Positions 18,823-28,244 of a stretch of 64,000 nt of DNA are shown here, piece after piece. Position 1 is the first letter of the stretch. The number at the start of each line of letters is the position of its first letter. Position numbers and translations under genes: made by a program. The DNA is from Pseudomonas shahriarae (GTDB taxonomy: Bacteria; Pseudomonadota; Gammaproteobacteria; Pseudomonadales; Pseudomonadaceae), in contig NZ_CP077085.1 of the NCBI RefSeq assembly GCF_014268455.2, positions 1,612,001 through 1,676,000 on the forward strand. Reading direction: 5' to 3'. The notes beneath the pieces were generated by a model, which saw only the letters and a list, made by a program, of their open reading frames with translations, did not search any database and was not told the DNA's origin.

Positions 18823-18911
18823 ACCTTTGATTGTCCTCGCACGCCCATCGCGGTTATCTGTGGCGGTGCCACAAAAAAGAACGGGAACACCCGCCTGCGA
18901 GGAGAGTCACC

Positions 18912-20087
18912 ATGCGCCCACACCAGCACATCCTGGATTGGCTGAGCGATGTCGCCAGCGACCTGCACGCCGTGCGCCAGGACATCCACGCCCACCCTGA
19001 ACTGGGGTTTGAAGAAAACCGCACCTCGGCCCTGGTCGCCCAATCCCTGAAGGACTGGGGCTTCGAGGTCCATACCGGCATCGGCCACACCGGCGTGGTC
19101 GGCGTGCTGCGCAATGGCAGCAGCCCACGCACCCTGGGGATCCGGGCCGATATGGATGCCTTGCCGATTATCGAAAACACCGGCGTCGCCTACAGCAGCC
19201 AGCACGCCGGCTGCATGCATGCCTGCGGTCACGACGGTCACACCGCCATGCTGCTGGGCGCCGCGCGCTACCTGGCGGCGACGCGTCAGTTCGACGGTAC
19301 CCTCAACCTGATTTTCCAGCCGGCCGAAGAAGGCCAGGGCGGCGCCGAAGCGATGCTCGCCGATGGCTTGCTGGAGCGCTTCCCCTGCGACGCGCTGTTC
19401 GGCATGCACAATATGCCCGGCCTGCCCGCCGGCCACCTGGGCTTGCGGACCGGGCCGATGATGGCTTCCCAGGACCTGCTCACCGTGACCCTCGAAGGCG
19501 TCGGCGGCCACGGTTCCATGCCGCACCTGACCGTGGACCCGCTGGTGGCCGCCGCCAGTACGGTGATGGCTTTGCAGACGGTGGTCGCGCGCAATATCAA
19601 TGCCCAGGAAGCTGCGGTAGTCACGGTCGGCGCCCTGCAAGCGGGGCAGGCCGCCAACGTGATTCCTCAGCAGGCCATCCTGCGCCTGAGCCTGCGTGCC
19701 CTCAATGCGCCGGTACGCGAGCAGATGCTGGAGCGGGTCAAGGCAATCATCCAGACCCAGGCCGCCAGCTTTGGCTGTACCGCACAGATCGAACACCGCC
19801 CGGCCTACCCGGTGCTGGTCAACCATGTCGACGAAACCGAGTTCGCCCGCCAGGTCGGCATTGCCTTGCTCGGTGAAGCGGCGGTCGACGCCAATACGCC
19901 CAAGTTGATGGGCAGTGAAGACTTCGCCTGGATGCTCCAACGCTGCCCCGGCAGCTACCTGTTTATCGGCAACGGCGTGTCGCGGCCGATGGTCCACAAC
20001 CCGGCCTATGACTTCAACGACGAGATCCTGCTGACCGGCGCCGCCTATTGGGGCGCCCTGGCCGAGAGCTGGCTCAAGCCGGCCTGA
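18912..20087 (+). CDS. M20-family amidohydrolase (hippurate/N-acyl-amino-acid hydrolase type)
   Basis: A 391-residue cytoplasmic metallo-amidohydrolase. Metal-binding motifs are GIRADMDALPI, HACGHDGHTAMLLG and FQPAEEGQGGAEAML, with GSEDFAWML near the end. The start at 18912 has GGAGAG upstream. Such enzymes cleave N-acyl amino acids, hippurate or IAA conjugates. It is first in a cassette with an MFS importer, an amidase and an IclR regulator, which suggests uptake and hydrolysis of an amide-linked nutrient. A sequence AAAAAGAA about 30 bases before the start fits the Crc consensus weakly. Confidence 0.92.
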   Translation: MRPHQHILDWLSDVASDLHAVRQDIHAHPELGFEENRTSALVAQSLKDWGFEVHTGIGHTGVVGVLRNGSSPRTLGIRADMDALPIIENTGVAYSSQHAGCMHACGHDGHTAMLLGAARYLAATRQFDGTLNLIFQPAEEGQGGAEAMLADGLLERFPCDALFGMHNMPGLPAGHLGLRTGPMMASQDLLTVTLEGVGGHGSMPHLTVDPLVAAASTVMALQTVVARNINAQEAAVVTVGALQAGQAANVIPQQAILRLSLRALNAPVREQMLERVKAIIQTQAASFGCTAQIEHRPAYPVLVNHVDETEFARQVGIALLGEAAVDANTPKLMGSEDFAWMLQRCPGSYLFIGNGVSRPMVHNPAYDFNDEILLTGAAYWGALAESWLKPA

Positions 20088-20145
20088 CCACCTGCCTTTT
20101 TCCTGCCGCTGGACCTTTCCTCAACAGGTTGAATGGAGTGTTCTC

Positions 20146-21456
20146 ATGCAGACTTCAATAAAAGGTGTGTCCCGCACCCGGCAAGTGGTAGCGGCGGTGG
20201 TCGGCAACGCGCTGGAGTGGTACGACTTCATCGTCTATGGCTTTCTGGCCAGCATCATCGCCCGGCAGTTCTTCCCCTCGGACGATGAGTACGCATCGCT
20301 GCTGATGGCCCTGGCCACCTTCGGCGTGGGCTTCTTTATGCGCCCGGTGGGCGGCATCCTGCTCGGCATGTACGCCGACCGCAAAGGCCGCAAGGCCGCC
20401 ATGCAGTTGATTATCCGCTTGATGACCGTGTCCATCGCACTGATCGTGTTTGCGCCCAACTACGCCGCCATCGGCATGGGCGCACCGCTGCTGATCGTAG
20501 TGGCGCGGATGCTCCAGGGCTTTGCTACCGGCGGCGAATATGCCAGCGCCACGGCGTTCCTGGTGGAAAGCGCACCGGCTCATCGCAAAGGCCTTTACGG
20601 CTCCTGGCAATTGGTCGGGCAGTGCCTGGCGGTGTTTGGCGGCGCGGCGATGGTGGCATTGGTCACTCACTTCTTTTCCCCGCAGACCCTCGACCTGTGG
20701 GGCTGGCGCCTGCCGTTTGTATTCGGCTTGCTGATTGGCCCGGTGGGCTTGTGGATTCGTCGGCACATGGAAGACCCCGAGGAGTTTATCGAAGCGCGCA
20801 AACAGGCCACCGGCCCGGCGCCGAGCCTGATGACAGTGCTGCGTGAGCATCGGCGCAGCATCCTGGTGAGCATGGGCCTGGCGTGCGGTGCGACGGTGTC
20901 GTTTTACGTGGTGCTGGTGAATATGCCGACCTTCGCCCACAAGAACCTCGGCCTGCCCCTGGACCAGGTATTGATGGTGCAGATGTTTGCCGTGGCGCTG
21001 ATGACCGTGGTCATCCCCTTGTCCGGCCTGCTCTCGGATCGCCTGGGCCGGCGACCGGTGTTGATGGGCTTTACCCTGGCGTTCTTTGTGATGGTTTACC
21101 CGCTGTATGTGTGGGTCGCGGCGGCGCCGTCCATCGAGCGTTTATTGGTGATGCAAGTGATGCTGTGCACCGCCATCGGCGGCTTCTTCGGCCCGGCGCC
21201 GACCGCCCTGGCCGAGCAGTTTCCCATCGAGGTGCGTTCCACCGGTGTGTCGGTGGCCTATAACGTAGCGGTGATGGTGTTCGGCGGTTTTGCCCCGCTG
21301 ATCGTCACCTGGTTGAGCAAAGAGTTGGGCACACCGGTGGCCCCGGCGTTTTATGTGCTGTTCGCTTGCGTCCTGACGCTGCTGGGCACTTACTGCATGC
21401 ATGAAGCGCCGAGGGCTGCAGCGCCGGCGCGCTTTGCCAAGGGGGTGAAACCTTGA
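20146..21456 (+). CDS. MFS metabolite:proton symporter (MHS family)
   Basis: A 436-residue importer. The GNALEWYDFIVYGFLA first helix is typical of the MHS family (citrate, shikimate, proline/betaine, alpha-ketoglutarate carriers). RPVGGILLGMYADRKGRKAA is the conserved loop 2-3, and GEYASATAFLVESAPAHRKG follows TM4. Transcribed with the M20 enzyme 58 bases upstream and the amidase, whose start overlaps its stop by 4 bases. It probably imports the substrate of those two hydrolases. Confidence 0.9.
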   Translation: MQTSIKGVSRTRQVVAAVVGNALEWYDFIVYGFLASIIARQFFPSDDEYASLLMALATFGVGFFMRPVGGILLGMYADRKGRKAAMQLIIRLMTVSIALIVFAPNYAAIGMGAPLLIVVARMLQGFATGGEYASATAFLVESAPAHRKGLYGSWQLVGQCLAVFGGAAMVALVTHFFSPQTLDLWGWRLPFVFGLLIGPVGLWIRRHMEDPEEFIEARKQATGPAPSLMTVLREHRRSILVSMGLACGATVSFYVVLVNMPTFAHKNLGLPLDQVLMVQMFAVALMTVVIPLSGLLSDRLGRRPVLMGFTLAFFVMVYPLYVWVAAAPSIERLLVMQVMLCTAIGGFFGPAPTALAEQFPIEVRSTGVSVAYNVAVMVFGGFAPLIVTWLSKELGTPVAPAFYVLFACVLTLLGTYCMHEAPRAAAPARFAKGVKP

Positions 21457-22895
21457 ACATCGTTGAACTGGATGCGCTCGAGCTGTCCCGGGCGATCCAT
21501 GCACGGCAGGTGTCCTGCCACGAAGTGATGCAGGCCTATCTGGCGCAGATCGCGCGCTTCAACCCCTCGGTCAATGCCCTGGTGTCGTTGCGCGACGAAG
21601 CCGATGTGCTGGCCGAAGCCCGTGCCTGTGACCTTGAGCTGGACCAGGGCCGCTCCCGTGGCTGGATGCACGGCATGCCCCAGGCCATCAAGGATCTGGC
21701 GGCGACCCAGGGCCTGCGCACCACCCTGGGCTCGCCCCTGTTCGCCGAGCAGATTCCCAGTGAAGACGCGATCGTCGTGGCGCGGGTGCGTGCCAGTGGC
21801 GCGATTATCATCGGCAAGAGCAACGTGCCGGAGTTCGGCCTGGGTTCGCAGACCTACAACAGCGTATTCGGCACCACCGGCAATGCCTATGACCCGACCT
21901 TGGTCGCGGGCGGCAGCAGCGGCGGGGCGGCGGTGGCCCTGGCGCTGCGCATGCTACCGGTGGCCGATGGCAGCGACATGATGGGTTCGCTGCGCAACCC
22001 GGCGGCGTTCAACAACGTGTTCGGCCTGCGTCCTTCCCAGGGCCGCGTACCCCATGGCCCGGCGCCGGAGGTGTTTGTCCAGCAACTGGCCACCGAAGGC
22101 CCGATGGGGCGCAGTGTGGCTGACGTGGCGCGGCTGTTGAGCGTCCAGGCCGGTTATGACCCGCGGGTGCCGTTGTCGCTCAAAGACGATCCCGGCGTGT
22201 TCGGCACATCGTTGGCCCGTGATTTCAACGGCGCACGCCTGGGTTGGCTGGGGGACTACAACGGCTATCTGCCGATGGACGACGGCGTGCTGGGCCTGTG
22301 TGAGTCAGCCCTCGGCGATTTCGGCGCGCTGGGGTGCGAGGTAGAAAGCTGCCAGCCGGACTTTTCCATGGCGCGCCTGTGGCAAACCTGGCTGGTCCAT
22401 CGCCATTGGCTGGTGCAGGGCACGCTGGGGGCGGCCTATGCCGCCCCCCATAAACGTGCGCTGCTCAAGCCTGAAGCGCAGTGGGAAGTCGAGGGCGGCC
22501 TGGGCCTGAACGCGGCGGATGTGTATCAGGCGTCGCTGGCGCGCAGCGACTGGTATCGCGCCTTGGCCAGGTTGTTCGAACGTTACGATTTTCTGCTGCT
22601 GCCCAGCGCACAAGTGTTCCCTTTCGATGCACAACAGCCCTGGCCACGCGTCGTCGGGGGGCAAACCATGGACACTTATCATCGCTGGATGGAGGTGGTG
22701 ATCGGCCCCACATTGGCCGGCCTGCCGAGCATGAGTGTGCCGGTGGGCTTCAACCACCGTGGCTTGCCCATGGGCTTGCAGATCATTGGCCCGGCCCAGG
22801 CGGATCGCGCCGTGCTGCAACTGGCGTATGCCCATGAACAACTGACACGCTGGGTGCAGCGTCGCCCTCCGCAATGCTTGCGGGCGAACGCCTGA
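21453..22895 (+). CDS. Amidase-signature hydrolase
   Basis: A 480-residue amidase. The Ser-cisSer-Lys triad is visible: Lys in MPQAIKDLAA, cis-Ser in GGSSGGAAVALALRM and the nucleophile in ADGSDMMGSLRNPA. The start is TTG at 21453-21455. It is supported by AAGGGGGTGA, 6 or so bases upstream, and by the 4-base overlap with the transporter stop (TTGA). It hydrolyses an amide to acid plus ammonia. Likely partner of the M20 enzyme in one catabolic route. Substrate unknown. Confidence 0.9.
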   Translation: MNIVELDALELSRAIHARQVSCHEVMQAYLAQIARFNPSVNALVSLRDEADVLAEARACDLELDQGRSRGWMHGMPQAIKDLAATQGLRTTLGSPLFAEQIPSEDAIVVARVRASGAIIIGKSNVPEFGLGSQTYNSVFGTTGNAYDPTLVAGGSSGGAAVALALRMLPVADGSDMMGSLRNPAAFNNVFGLRPSQGRVPHGPAPEVFVQQLATEGPMGRSVADVARLLSVQAGYDPRVPLSLKDDPGVFGTSLARDFNGARLGWLGDYNGYLPMDDGVLGLCESALGDFGALGCEVESCQPDFSMARLWQTWLVHRHWLVQGTLGAAYAAPHKRALLKPEAQWEVEGGLGLNAADVYQASLARSDWYRALARLFERYDFLLLPSAQVFPFDAQQPWPRVVGGQTMDTYHRWMEVVIGPTLAGLPSMSVPVGFNHRGLPMGLQIIGPAQADRAVLQLAYAHEQLTRWVQRRPPQCLRANA

Positions 22896-22958
22896 GCTGG
22901 CAGCGGCCTGTATCTTGCTGTGAAATTCGATCATCCATCAGCAACCGGGAGATCAGCC

Positions 22959-23729
22959 ATGGGCAGCAACGCCGACACAGGTACTGTGCGCTCAGTGGAG
23001 CGGGCACTGGCCATCATCGAGTTGCTCGGTGAGCACCAGGCCCTGGGGCTTGAGGAGCTGCATTACCTGACGCGCCTGCCCAAGGCCACGGTGTCGCGCA
23101 TGCTGCTGACCTTGCAGGAGCAGGGCTGGATCTATCGCGGCCTGAGCGACCGGCGTTATCGCATCAGTGCCCAGCGTTTGTTTGGCGATACCCAGCAACG
23201 GTTCAAGCGCCGCCTGGTGGAGTGCGCGGCGCCCTGGCTGCTGGAACTCAGCGAACGCACCGGGCTGGTGGCGGATTTGTCGAACTTTGACGGCGAACGC
23301 CTGGAAGTCATGGAGAGCGCGATCCCCACGGTGCTGCGCAAGCTGTACCCGAACAACTGCCAGATCGTCGGCCAGCATGCCAGTTTGTTCCACTCGGCCA
23401 TGGGCAAGGCGTGCCTGGCCGAGTTGGCTTCTGATGAAGTAGAGCGCCTGGCCAGCCGCGAACATGTGCCGGCCGACGACCAGTACCGCGCCTGTGAGCA
23501 ATCCCAGCACCAGGGGTTTGGCCAGCGTACCGAGGGGTACTGGGAGTACCCGGTGCGCTTGCCGTTCCTGATCCGCGCGGTGGCCCTGCCGGTGCGGGCC
23601 AATGGCCGGTTGGTGGGGAGCATGGCGTTGCACTGGCCGATGCACCAGGCGCCGGTGGAGCGGGTGTTGAGTTTGCATCTGGCCAGCCTGGAGGCGACTG
23701 TGCGCGGGGTGCAGCATGCGTTGGGCTGA
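22959..23729 (+). CDS. IclR-family transcription regulator
   Basis: A 256-residue regulator. The N-terminal winged helix includes LGLEELHYLTRLPKATVSRM (residues about 30-49), and the C-terminal effector domain contains GKACLAEL and VRANGRLVGSMALHW. The start at 22959 has GGGAGA upstream; an earlier in-frame ATG at 22920 lacks a site. It follows the M20-MFS-amidase genes on the same strand and probably controls them in response to the imported amide or its product. Confidence 0.9.
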   Translation: MGSNADTGTVRSVERALAIIELLGEHQALGLEELHYLTRLPKATVSRMLLTLQEQGWIYRGLSDRRYRISAQRLFGDTQQRFKRRLVECAAPWLLELSERTGLVADLSNFDGERLEVMESAIPTVLRKLYPNNCQIVGQHASLFHSAMGKACLAELASDEVERLASREHVPADDQYRACEQSQHQGFGQRTEGYWEYPVRLPFLIRAVALPVRANGRLVGSMALHWPMHQAPVERVLSLHLASLEATVRGVQHALG

Positions 23730-23818
23730 GGGGGATATACATTGCTGTCTCCCTTACATTGCGTGCAGCAAGCCGGCCAGTTAATGTTCAGGCAGGTTTT
23801 TCTCCGCGCGAGTGTTTA

Positions 23819-24409
23819 ATGTTCAACACATCCCTCCTCAAACCCCTGGCTCTCTTGCTGCTGGCCACTGCCACCCTGCGCGCACAGGCCGCCTGGTACC
23901 TGGATAACGAATCCTCACGGCTGTCGTTCGTCACCACCAAGAACACCGATGTTTCCGAAGTCCAGCGCTTCCTGGTGCTGCATGGCAAGGTCGACGAGAA
24001 AGGTGCCGCGCAGTTGGAAGTCGAGTTGGAGTCGATTAACAGTGGCATCCCGCTGCGTGACGAGCGCATGCGTAACGACCTGTTCCAGATCAAGACCCAC
24101 CCTGATGCGCTGATCAACGCGCAAATCAATCTGCAGCCGATCAACGACCTGGCCACCGGCGCGCAACTGGAGTTGCGTCTGCCGCTGTCCGTCACCCTGC
24201 ACGGCAAGACCCAGACCTACAACGCCGAACTGCTGGCCACGCGCCTGGATGACCGGCGTTTCCAGGTGGTGACCCTGGAGCCGCTGGTGCTGCACGCCAA
24301 GGATTTTGATTTGCTCACCGGTGTCGAGACCCTGCGCAAGGCTGCGGGCCTGGACGCGATCAGCCTGTCGGTGCCGGTAGGTGCGGTGCTGATTTTCACG
24401 GCGCGCTGA
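23819..24409 (+). CDS. YceI-family periplasmic lipid-binding protein
   Basis: A 196-residue lipocalin-like YceI protein. The start at 23819 gives a signal peptide cut after LRAQA, and the mature protein begins AWYLDNESSRLSF. Conserved DERMRNDLF and LSVTLHGKTQTY strands follow. The family binds amphiphilic molecules such as polyisoprenoids, and some members act under acid or osmotic stress. The next gene, a cardiolipin synthase, starts one base after the stop, so the pair may share a membrane-lipid role. Confidence 0.9.
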   Translation: MFNTSLLKPLALLLLATATLRAQAAWYLDNESSRLSFVTTKNTDVSEVQRFLVLHGKVDEKGAAQLEVELESINSGIPLRDERMRNDLFQIKTHPDALINAQINLQPINDLATGAQLELRLPLSVTLHGKTQTYNAELLATRLDDRRFQVVTLEPLVLHAKDFDLLTGVETLRKAAGLDAISLSVPVGAVLIFTAR

Positions 24410-24410
24410 C

Positions 24411-25568
24411 ATGAGCGGCGCGGTGTTCCCCTGGCGCAGCGCCAACCGCTATGAATTGCTGATCGACGGCCCGAATTTTTTCCCGCAGATGCTCGTGGCG
24501 ATTGCCCGTGCCGAGCACCAGGTGGAGCTTGAGCTGTATCTGGTGGAGGCGGGCGCCTGCGCCGAGGCGATGGTCCAGGCCCTGGTGCAGGCGGCCGAGC
24601 GTGGGGTGCAGGTGCGTTGCCTGTTCGATGACTACGGCAGCCTGGCGTTTACCCTCAGCCTGCGGCGCCGCCTGATCGAGGCCGGGGTGCAACTGCGATT
24701 CTACAATCCGCTACGCTGGCGCCGCGGGATGCGTAACCTCTACCGCGACCATCGCAAGCTGCTGTTGGTCGACCAGACCATTGCTGTGGTGGGCGGTACC
24801 GGGGTCACCGACGAGTTCTGGACCCCTGGCCAGGACACCTGCGACTGGCACGAAGTGATGGTGCAGATCAGCGGCCCGCTGGTGCAGGACTGGCAGGCCC
24901 TGTTCGACAGGCAATGGCGGGTCAACGACCACCGCCGGGCCTGGAAGCCGGCCACGCATTTTGGTTTGCCGCGCCTGCCCAAGGTGCCCGCGACCGGGCC
25001 GGGCCTGGGACGAGTGGCGTATGCCGACGCCGGGCAACACCGGGACATTTTGCAATCGCTGATCCGCGCCTTGAACAACGGCCAGCACCGTATCTGGCTG
25101 GCCACGCCGTACTTCTTGCCCACTTGGGGCGTGCGTCGGGCCCTGCGCCGTGCGGCAGGGCGTGGTGTGGACGTGCGCCTGCTGCTGACCGGGCCGCGCA
25201 CCGACCACCCCTCGGTGCGTTACGCCGGGCACCGCTACTACCCGCGCCTGCTCAAGTCGGGGGTGAAAATCTTTGAGTACCAGCCGTGTTTCCTGCACCT
25301 GAAGATGGTGCTGGTGGACGACTGGGTGAGCATTGGCTCGTGCAATTTCGATCACTGGAACCTGCGTTTCAACCTGGAAGCCAATCTGGAAGCATTGGAC
25401 CCGGCGTTGACGCTGGCGGTGGCGGGCAGTTTCGAGCGCGACTTTGCCCAGAGCCAGGCGGTCAGCCTTGAGGCGTGGAAGGCCCGACCGTTGTGGCGGC
25501 GGGTGAAGCAGCGGGTGTGGGGGTGGATCGACCGGTTGGTGGTCAATCTGCTGGATCGAAGAGGGTAG
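24411..25568 (+). CDS. clsB: Cardiolipin synthase-like phospholipase D family protein (ClsB type)
   Basis: A 385-residue protein with two phospholipase D domains. The HKD motifs are HRKLLLVDQTIAVVGG (about residue 118) and HLKMVLVDDWVSIGSCN (about residue 294). No N-terminal membrane helices are present, as in ClsB rather than ClsA. It makes cardiolipin from phosphatidylglycerol and possibly phosphatidylethanolamine. The N-terminal HKD box follows an Arg-rich WRRGMRNLYRD stretch. Translationally close to YceI (1-base gap). A REP element follows the stop. Confidence 0.85.
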   Translation: MSGAVFPWRSANRYELLIDGPNFFPQMLVAIARAEHQVELELYLVEAGACAEAMVQALVQAAERGVQVRCLFDDYGSLAFTLSLRRRLIEAGVQLRFYNPLRWRRGMRNLYRDHRKLLLVDQTIAVVGGTGVTDEFWTPGQDTCDWHEVMVQISGPLVQDWQALFDRQWRVNDHRRAWKPATHFGLPRLPKVPATGPGLGRVAYADAGQHRDILQSLIRALNNGQHRIWLATPYFLPTWGVRRALRRAAGRGVDVRLLLTGPRTDHPSVRYAGHRYYPRLLKSGVKIFEYQPCFLHLKMVLVDDWVSIGSCNFDHWNLRFNLEANLEALDPALTLAVAGSFERDFAQSQAVSLEAWKARPLWRRVKQRVWGWIDRLVVNLLDRRG

Positions 25569-25587
25569 GGAACACACCGCAATCAAC

Positions 25588-25674
25588 TGTAGGAGCTGGC
25601 TTGCCTGCGATGCAGGCACCTCGGTCTATCAGTTACACCGAGGTGCTGCCATCGCAGGCAAGCCAGCTCCTACA
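25588..25674. repeat. REP pair between clsB and bglX
   Basis: TGTAGGAGCTGGCTTGCCTG and its inverted copy surround a loop with GCACCTCGG/CCGAGGTGC arms. Lies between two convergent genes and can end both transcripts. Confidence 0.85.
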
Positions 25675-25697
25675 TTGACCGTGTTTACAGCTTCAAG

Positions 25698-27989
25698 TCA
25701 GAGCAGTTCAAAGCTCTGCTGCTGCACATCCTGGGAGTCCAGGCCGATCTGCACATTGAACTGGCCAGGTTCGGCGGCGAACTTGAGCTGGGTGTTGTAG
25801 AACTTCAAGTCATCCTCGGTAATGCTGAAGTGCACCACCTTCGATTCGCCGGCCTTGAGCAGGATCTTCTGGAAGTTCTTCAGCTCCTTGATCGGGCGGA
25901 TCATCGAGCCAGCCACGTCCTGAATGTACAACTGCACCACGGTTTCACCGTCAACCTTGCCGGTGTTTTTCAGGGTGACGCTGGCGTCGAGCTTGCCGGT
26001 CTTGTTCAGGGTGGTGGACGACAGCGCCATGTCCGACAGGCTGAAACTGGTGTAGCTCAGGCCATAACCGAACGGGTACAGGGGGCCTGTGGTGTCGTCG
26101 AAGTACTGTGAGGTGTAGTTGCCCGGTTTGCCCGGGGTGAACGGCCGGCCAATGGTCAGGTGGTTGTAGTAGGTCGGAATCTGCCCCACGGAGCGTGGGA
26201 AGGTGATCGGCAGCTTGCCCGACGGGTTGTAGTCACCAAACAGTACGTCGGCAATCGCGTTGCCGCCTTCGGTGCCGGCGAACCAGGTTTCCAGGATCGC
26301 GTCGGCTTGCTGGTGCTCTTCGAGGATCGACAGTGGTCGGCCGTTCATCAACACCAGCACCAGCGGCTTGCCCGTGGCTTTCAGGGCCTTGATCAGGTCG
26401 CGCTGGCTTTGCGGGATGTTCAGGTCGGTACGGCTCGATGATTCGTGGGACATGCCACGGGATTCACCCACGGCGGCTACCACCACATCGGCGTTTTTCG
26501 CGGCCTTGACCGCTTCGTCAATCAGCACCTGGGCCGAGCGCGGGTCATCCACCACTTCCGGGGCATCGAAGTTGAGGAAGTTCAGGTAGTCCACCACCGC
26601 CTTGTCGCTGGTGATGTTGGCGCCACGGGCGTAGATCAGCTTGCCCTTTTCGCCGATCACCGCGTTCATGCCGTCCAGCAGGGTTACCGATTGCGCGGGC
26701 TTACCGGCGGCGGCCCAACTGCCCATCATGTCGATGGGGGCCTTGGCCAGCGGGCCGACCAGGGCGATGGTCGCGGATTTCTTCAGCGGCAGGGTGTCGT
26801 TCTGGTTTTTCAGCAACACCAGGCTGCGCCGCGCGATATCGCGCGCTTCGCTGCGGTGCAGGCGGCTTTCGGCATAGGTGTCGGCCGGATCATCCTCGGC
26901 CTTGCCGATACGCAGGTACGGGTCGGCAAACAGGCCCATGTCGTACTTGGCACCGAGCACTTCACGTACGGCGTTGTCGATATCGCTCTGCTCGATCTCG
27001 CCGGACTTCAGCAGCCCTGGCAATTCCTTGCCGTAGAGCTGGTCGTTCATGCTCATGTCGATGCCGGCCTTGATCGCCAGCTTGGCCGCTTCGCGACCAT
27101 CCTTGGCCACGCCGTGCTTGATCAGCTCGAAGATCGCGCCGTGGTCGCTCACCGTCAGGCCCTTGAAGCCCCACTCCTTGCGCAGCAGGTCGTTCATCAG
27201 CCAGGTGTTGGCGGTAGCAGGCACGCCGTTGATCGAGTTCAGCGCCACCATCACGCCGCCAGCGCCGGCCTTGATGGCGGCGTGGTAGGGCGGCAGGTAG
27301 TCCTGGTACATCTTGACCGGGCTCATGTCGACCACGTTGTAGTCGCGACCGCCTTCCACTGCGCCGTACAGGGCGAAGTGCTTGACGCTGGCCATGATGC
27401 TGTCGGCCTGGGCCGGGCTCGGGCCCTGGAAGGCCTTGACCATCACTTCGCTGATGCGCGACACCAGGTAGGTGTCTTCGCCAAAACCTTCGGAGGTCCG
27501 ACCCCAGCGCGCGTCGCGGGAAATATCGACCATCGGCGCGAAGGTGATGTCGAGGCTGTCGGCGGCGGCTTCCTTGGCGGCAATGCGCCCGGAGCGGCCG
27601 ATGGCGTCCATGTCCCAGCTCGAGGCCAGGGCCAGGCTGATCGGGAAAATGGTGCGGTGGCCGTGGATCACGTCATAGGCGAAGAACATCGGGATCTTCA
27701 AGCGGCTGCGCATGGCCGCGTCCTGCATCGGACGGTTTTCCGGGCGGGTGATGGAGTTGAACGTGCCACCAATACGCCCGGCGGCGATTTCCTTGCGGAT
27801 CATCTCGCGGGGCATTTCCGGGCCGATGCTGATCAGGCGCAACTGGCCGATCTTTTCATCCAGGGTCATCTGCCGGAGCAGGTCGCTGACGAACGCGTCC
27901 TTGTCTTTAAGCGCAGCGGGCTTGGTCTCGGCAACGACGGAGTGACTGGCCAGAGTGGCAACAAGGCCCAGCAAACACAGCTTTTTCAT
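25698..27989 (-). CDS. bglX: Periplasmic beta-glucosidase, GH3 family
   Basis: A 763-residue glycoside hydrolase. The signal peptide MKKLCLLGLVATLASHSVVA is evident. The GH3 N-terminal barrel follows, with the catalytic Asp expected in GLTVSDHGAI (about residue 277), then the C-terminal domain and a fibronectin-III-like end (TLKNTGKVDGETVVQLYI). Length and order equal E. coli BglX. It releases glucose from beta-glucosides in the periplasm. AAAGGA lies 5 bases before the start. It stands alone. Confidence 0.94.
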   Translation of the reverse strand: MKKLCLLGLVATLASHSVVAETKPAALKDKDAFVSDLLRQMTLDEKIGQLRLISIGPEMPREMIRKEIAAGRIGGTFNSITRPENRPMQDAAMRSRLKIPMFFAYDVIHGHRTIFPISLALASSWDMDAIGRSGRIAAKEAAADSLDITFAPMVDISRDARWGRTSEGFGEDTYLVSRISEVMVKAFQGPSPAQADSIMASVKHFALYGAVEGGRDYNVVDMSPVKMYQDYLPPYHAAIKAGAGGVMVALNSINGVPATANTWLMNDLLRKEWGFKGLTVSDHGAIFELIKHGVAKDGREAAKLAIKAGIDMSMNDQLYGKELPGLLKSGEIEQSDIDNAVREVLGAKYDMGLFADPYLRIGKAEDDPADTYAESRLHRSEARDIARRSLVLLKNQNDTLPLKKSATIALVGPLAKAPIDMMGSWAAAGKPAQSVTLLDGMNAVIGEKGKLIYARGANITSDKAVVDYLNFLNFDAPEVVDDPRSAQVLIDEAVKAAKNADVVVAAVGESRGMSHESSSRTDLNIPQSQRDLIKALKATGKPLVLVLMNGRPLSILEEHQQADAILETWFAGTEGGNAIADVLFGDYNPSGKLPITFPRSVGQIPTYYNHLTIGRPFTPGKPGNYTSQYFDDTTGPLYPFGYGLSYTSFSLSDMALSSTTLNKTGKLDASVTLKNTGKVDGETVVQLYIQDVAGSMIRPIKELKNFQKILLKAGESKVVHFSITEDDLKFYNTQLKFAAEPGQFNVQIGLDSQDVQQQSFELL

Positions 27990-28107
27990 GAATATCCTTT
28001 TTCGGCGTACTGCGCAGCGTTCAGGTAAAACACTGCTCGGCCAAAATGTGGGGAGCGACTATTGTTGTTCGGGTGTTGTGTGGATAAATACCGCACACTT
28101 CTCAGCT

Positions 28108-28128
28108 CTTTATGAACTATCCATAAAG
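28108..28128. promoter_or_regulatory. 7-bp dyad in the bglX/lemA intergenic region
   Basis: CTTTATG and CATAAAG flank a 7-base spacer, about 120 bases upstream of both divergent genes. It could be an operator for either. No regulator is identified. Confidence 0.35.
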
Positions 28129-28244
28129 AAGGGCATCTTTTAGCTGATTGGCTCGCTGTAATCCAGTAGTGGCGGATTATGCCCCAAGCGCGTGATGTAT
28201 AGGGTCAGTCGTCAAATTCCATAAGGTTGGTCAGGAGACACACC

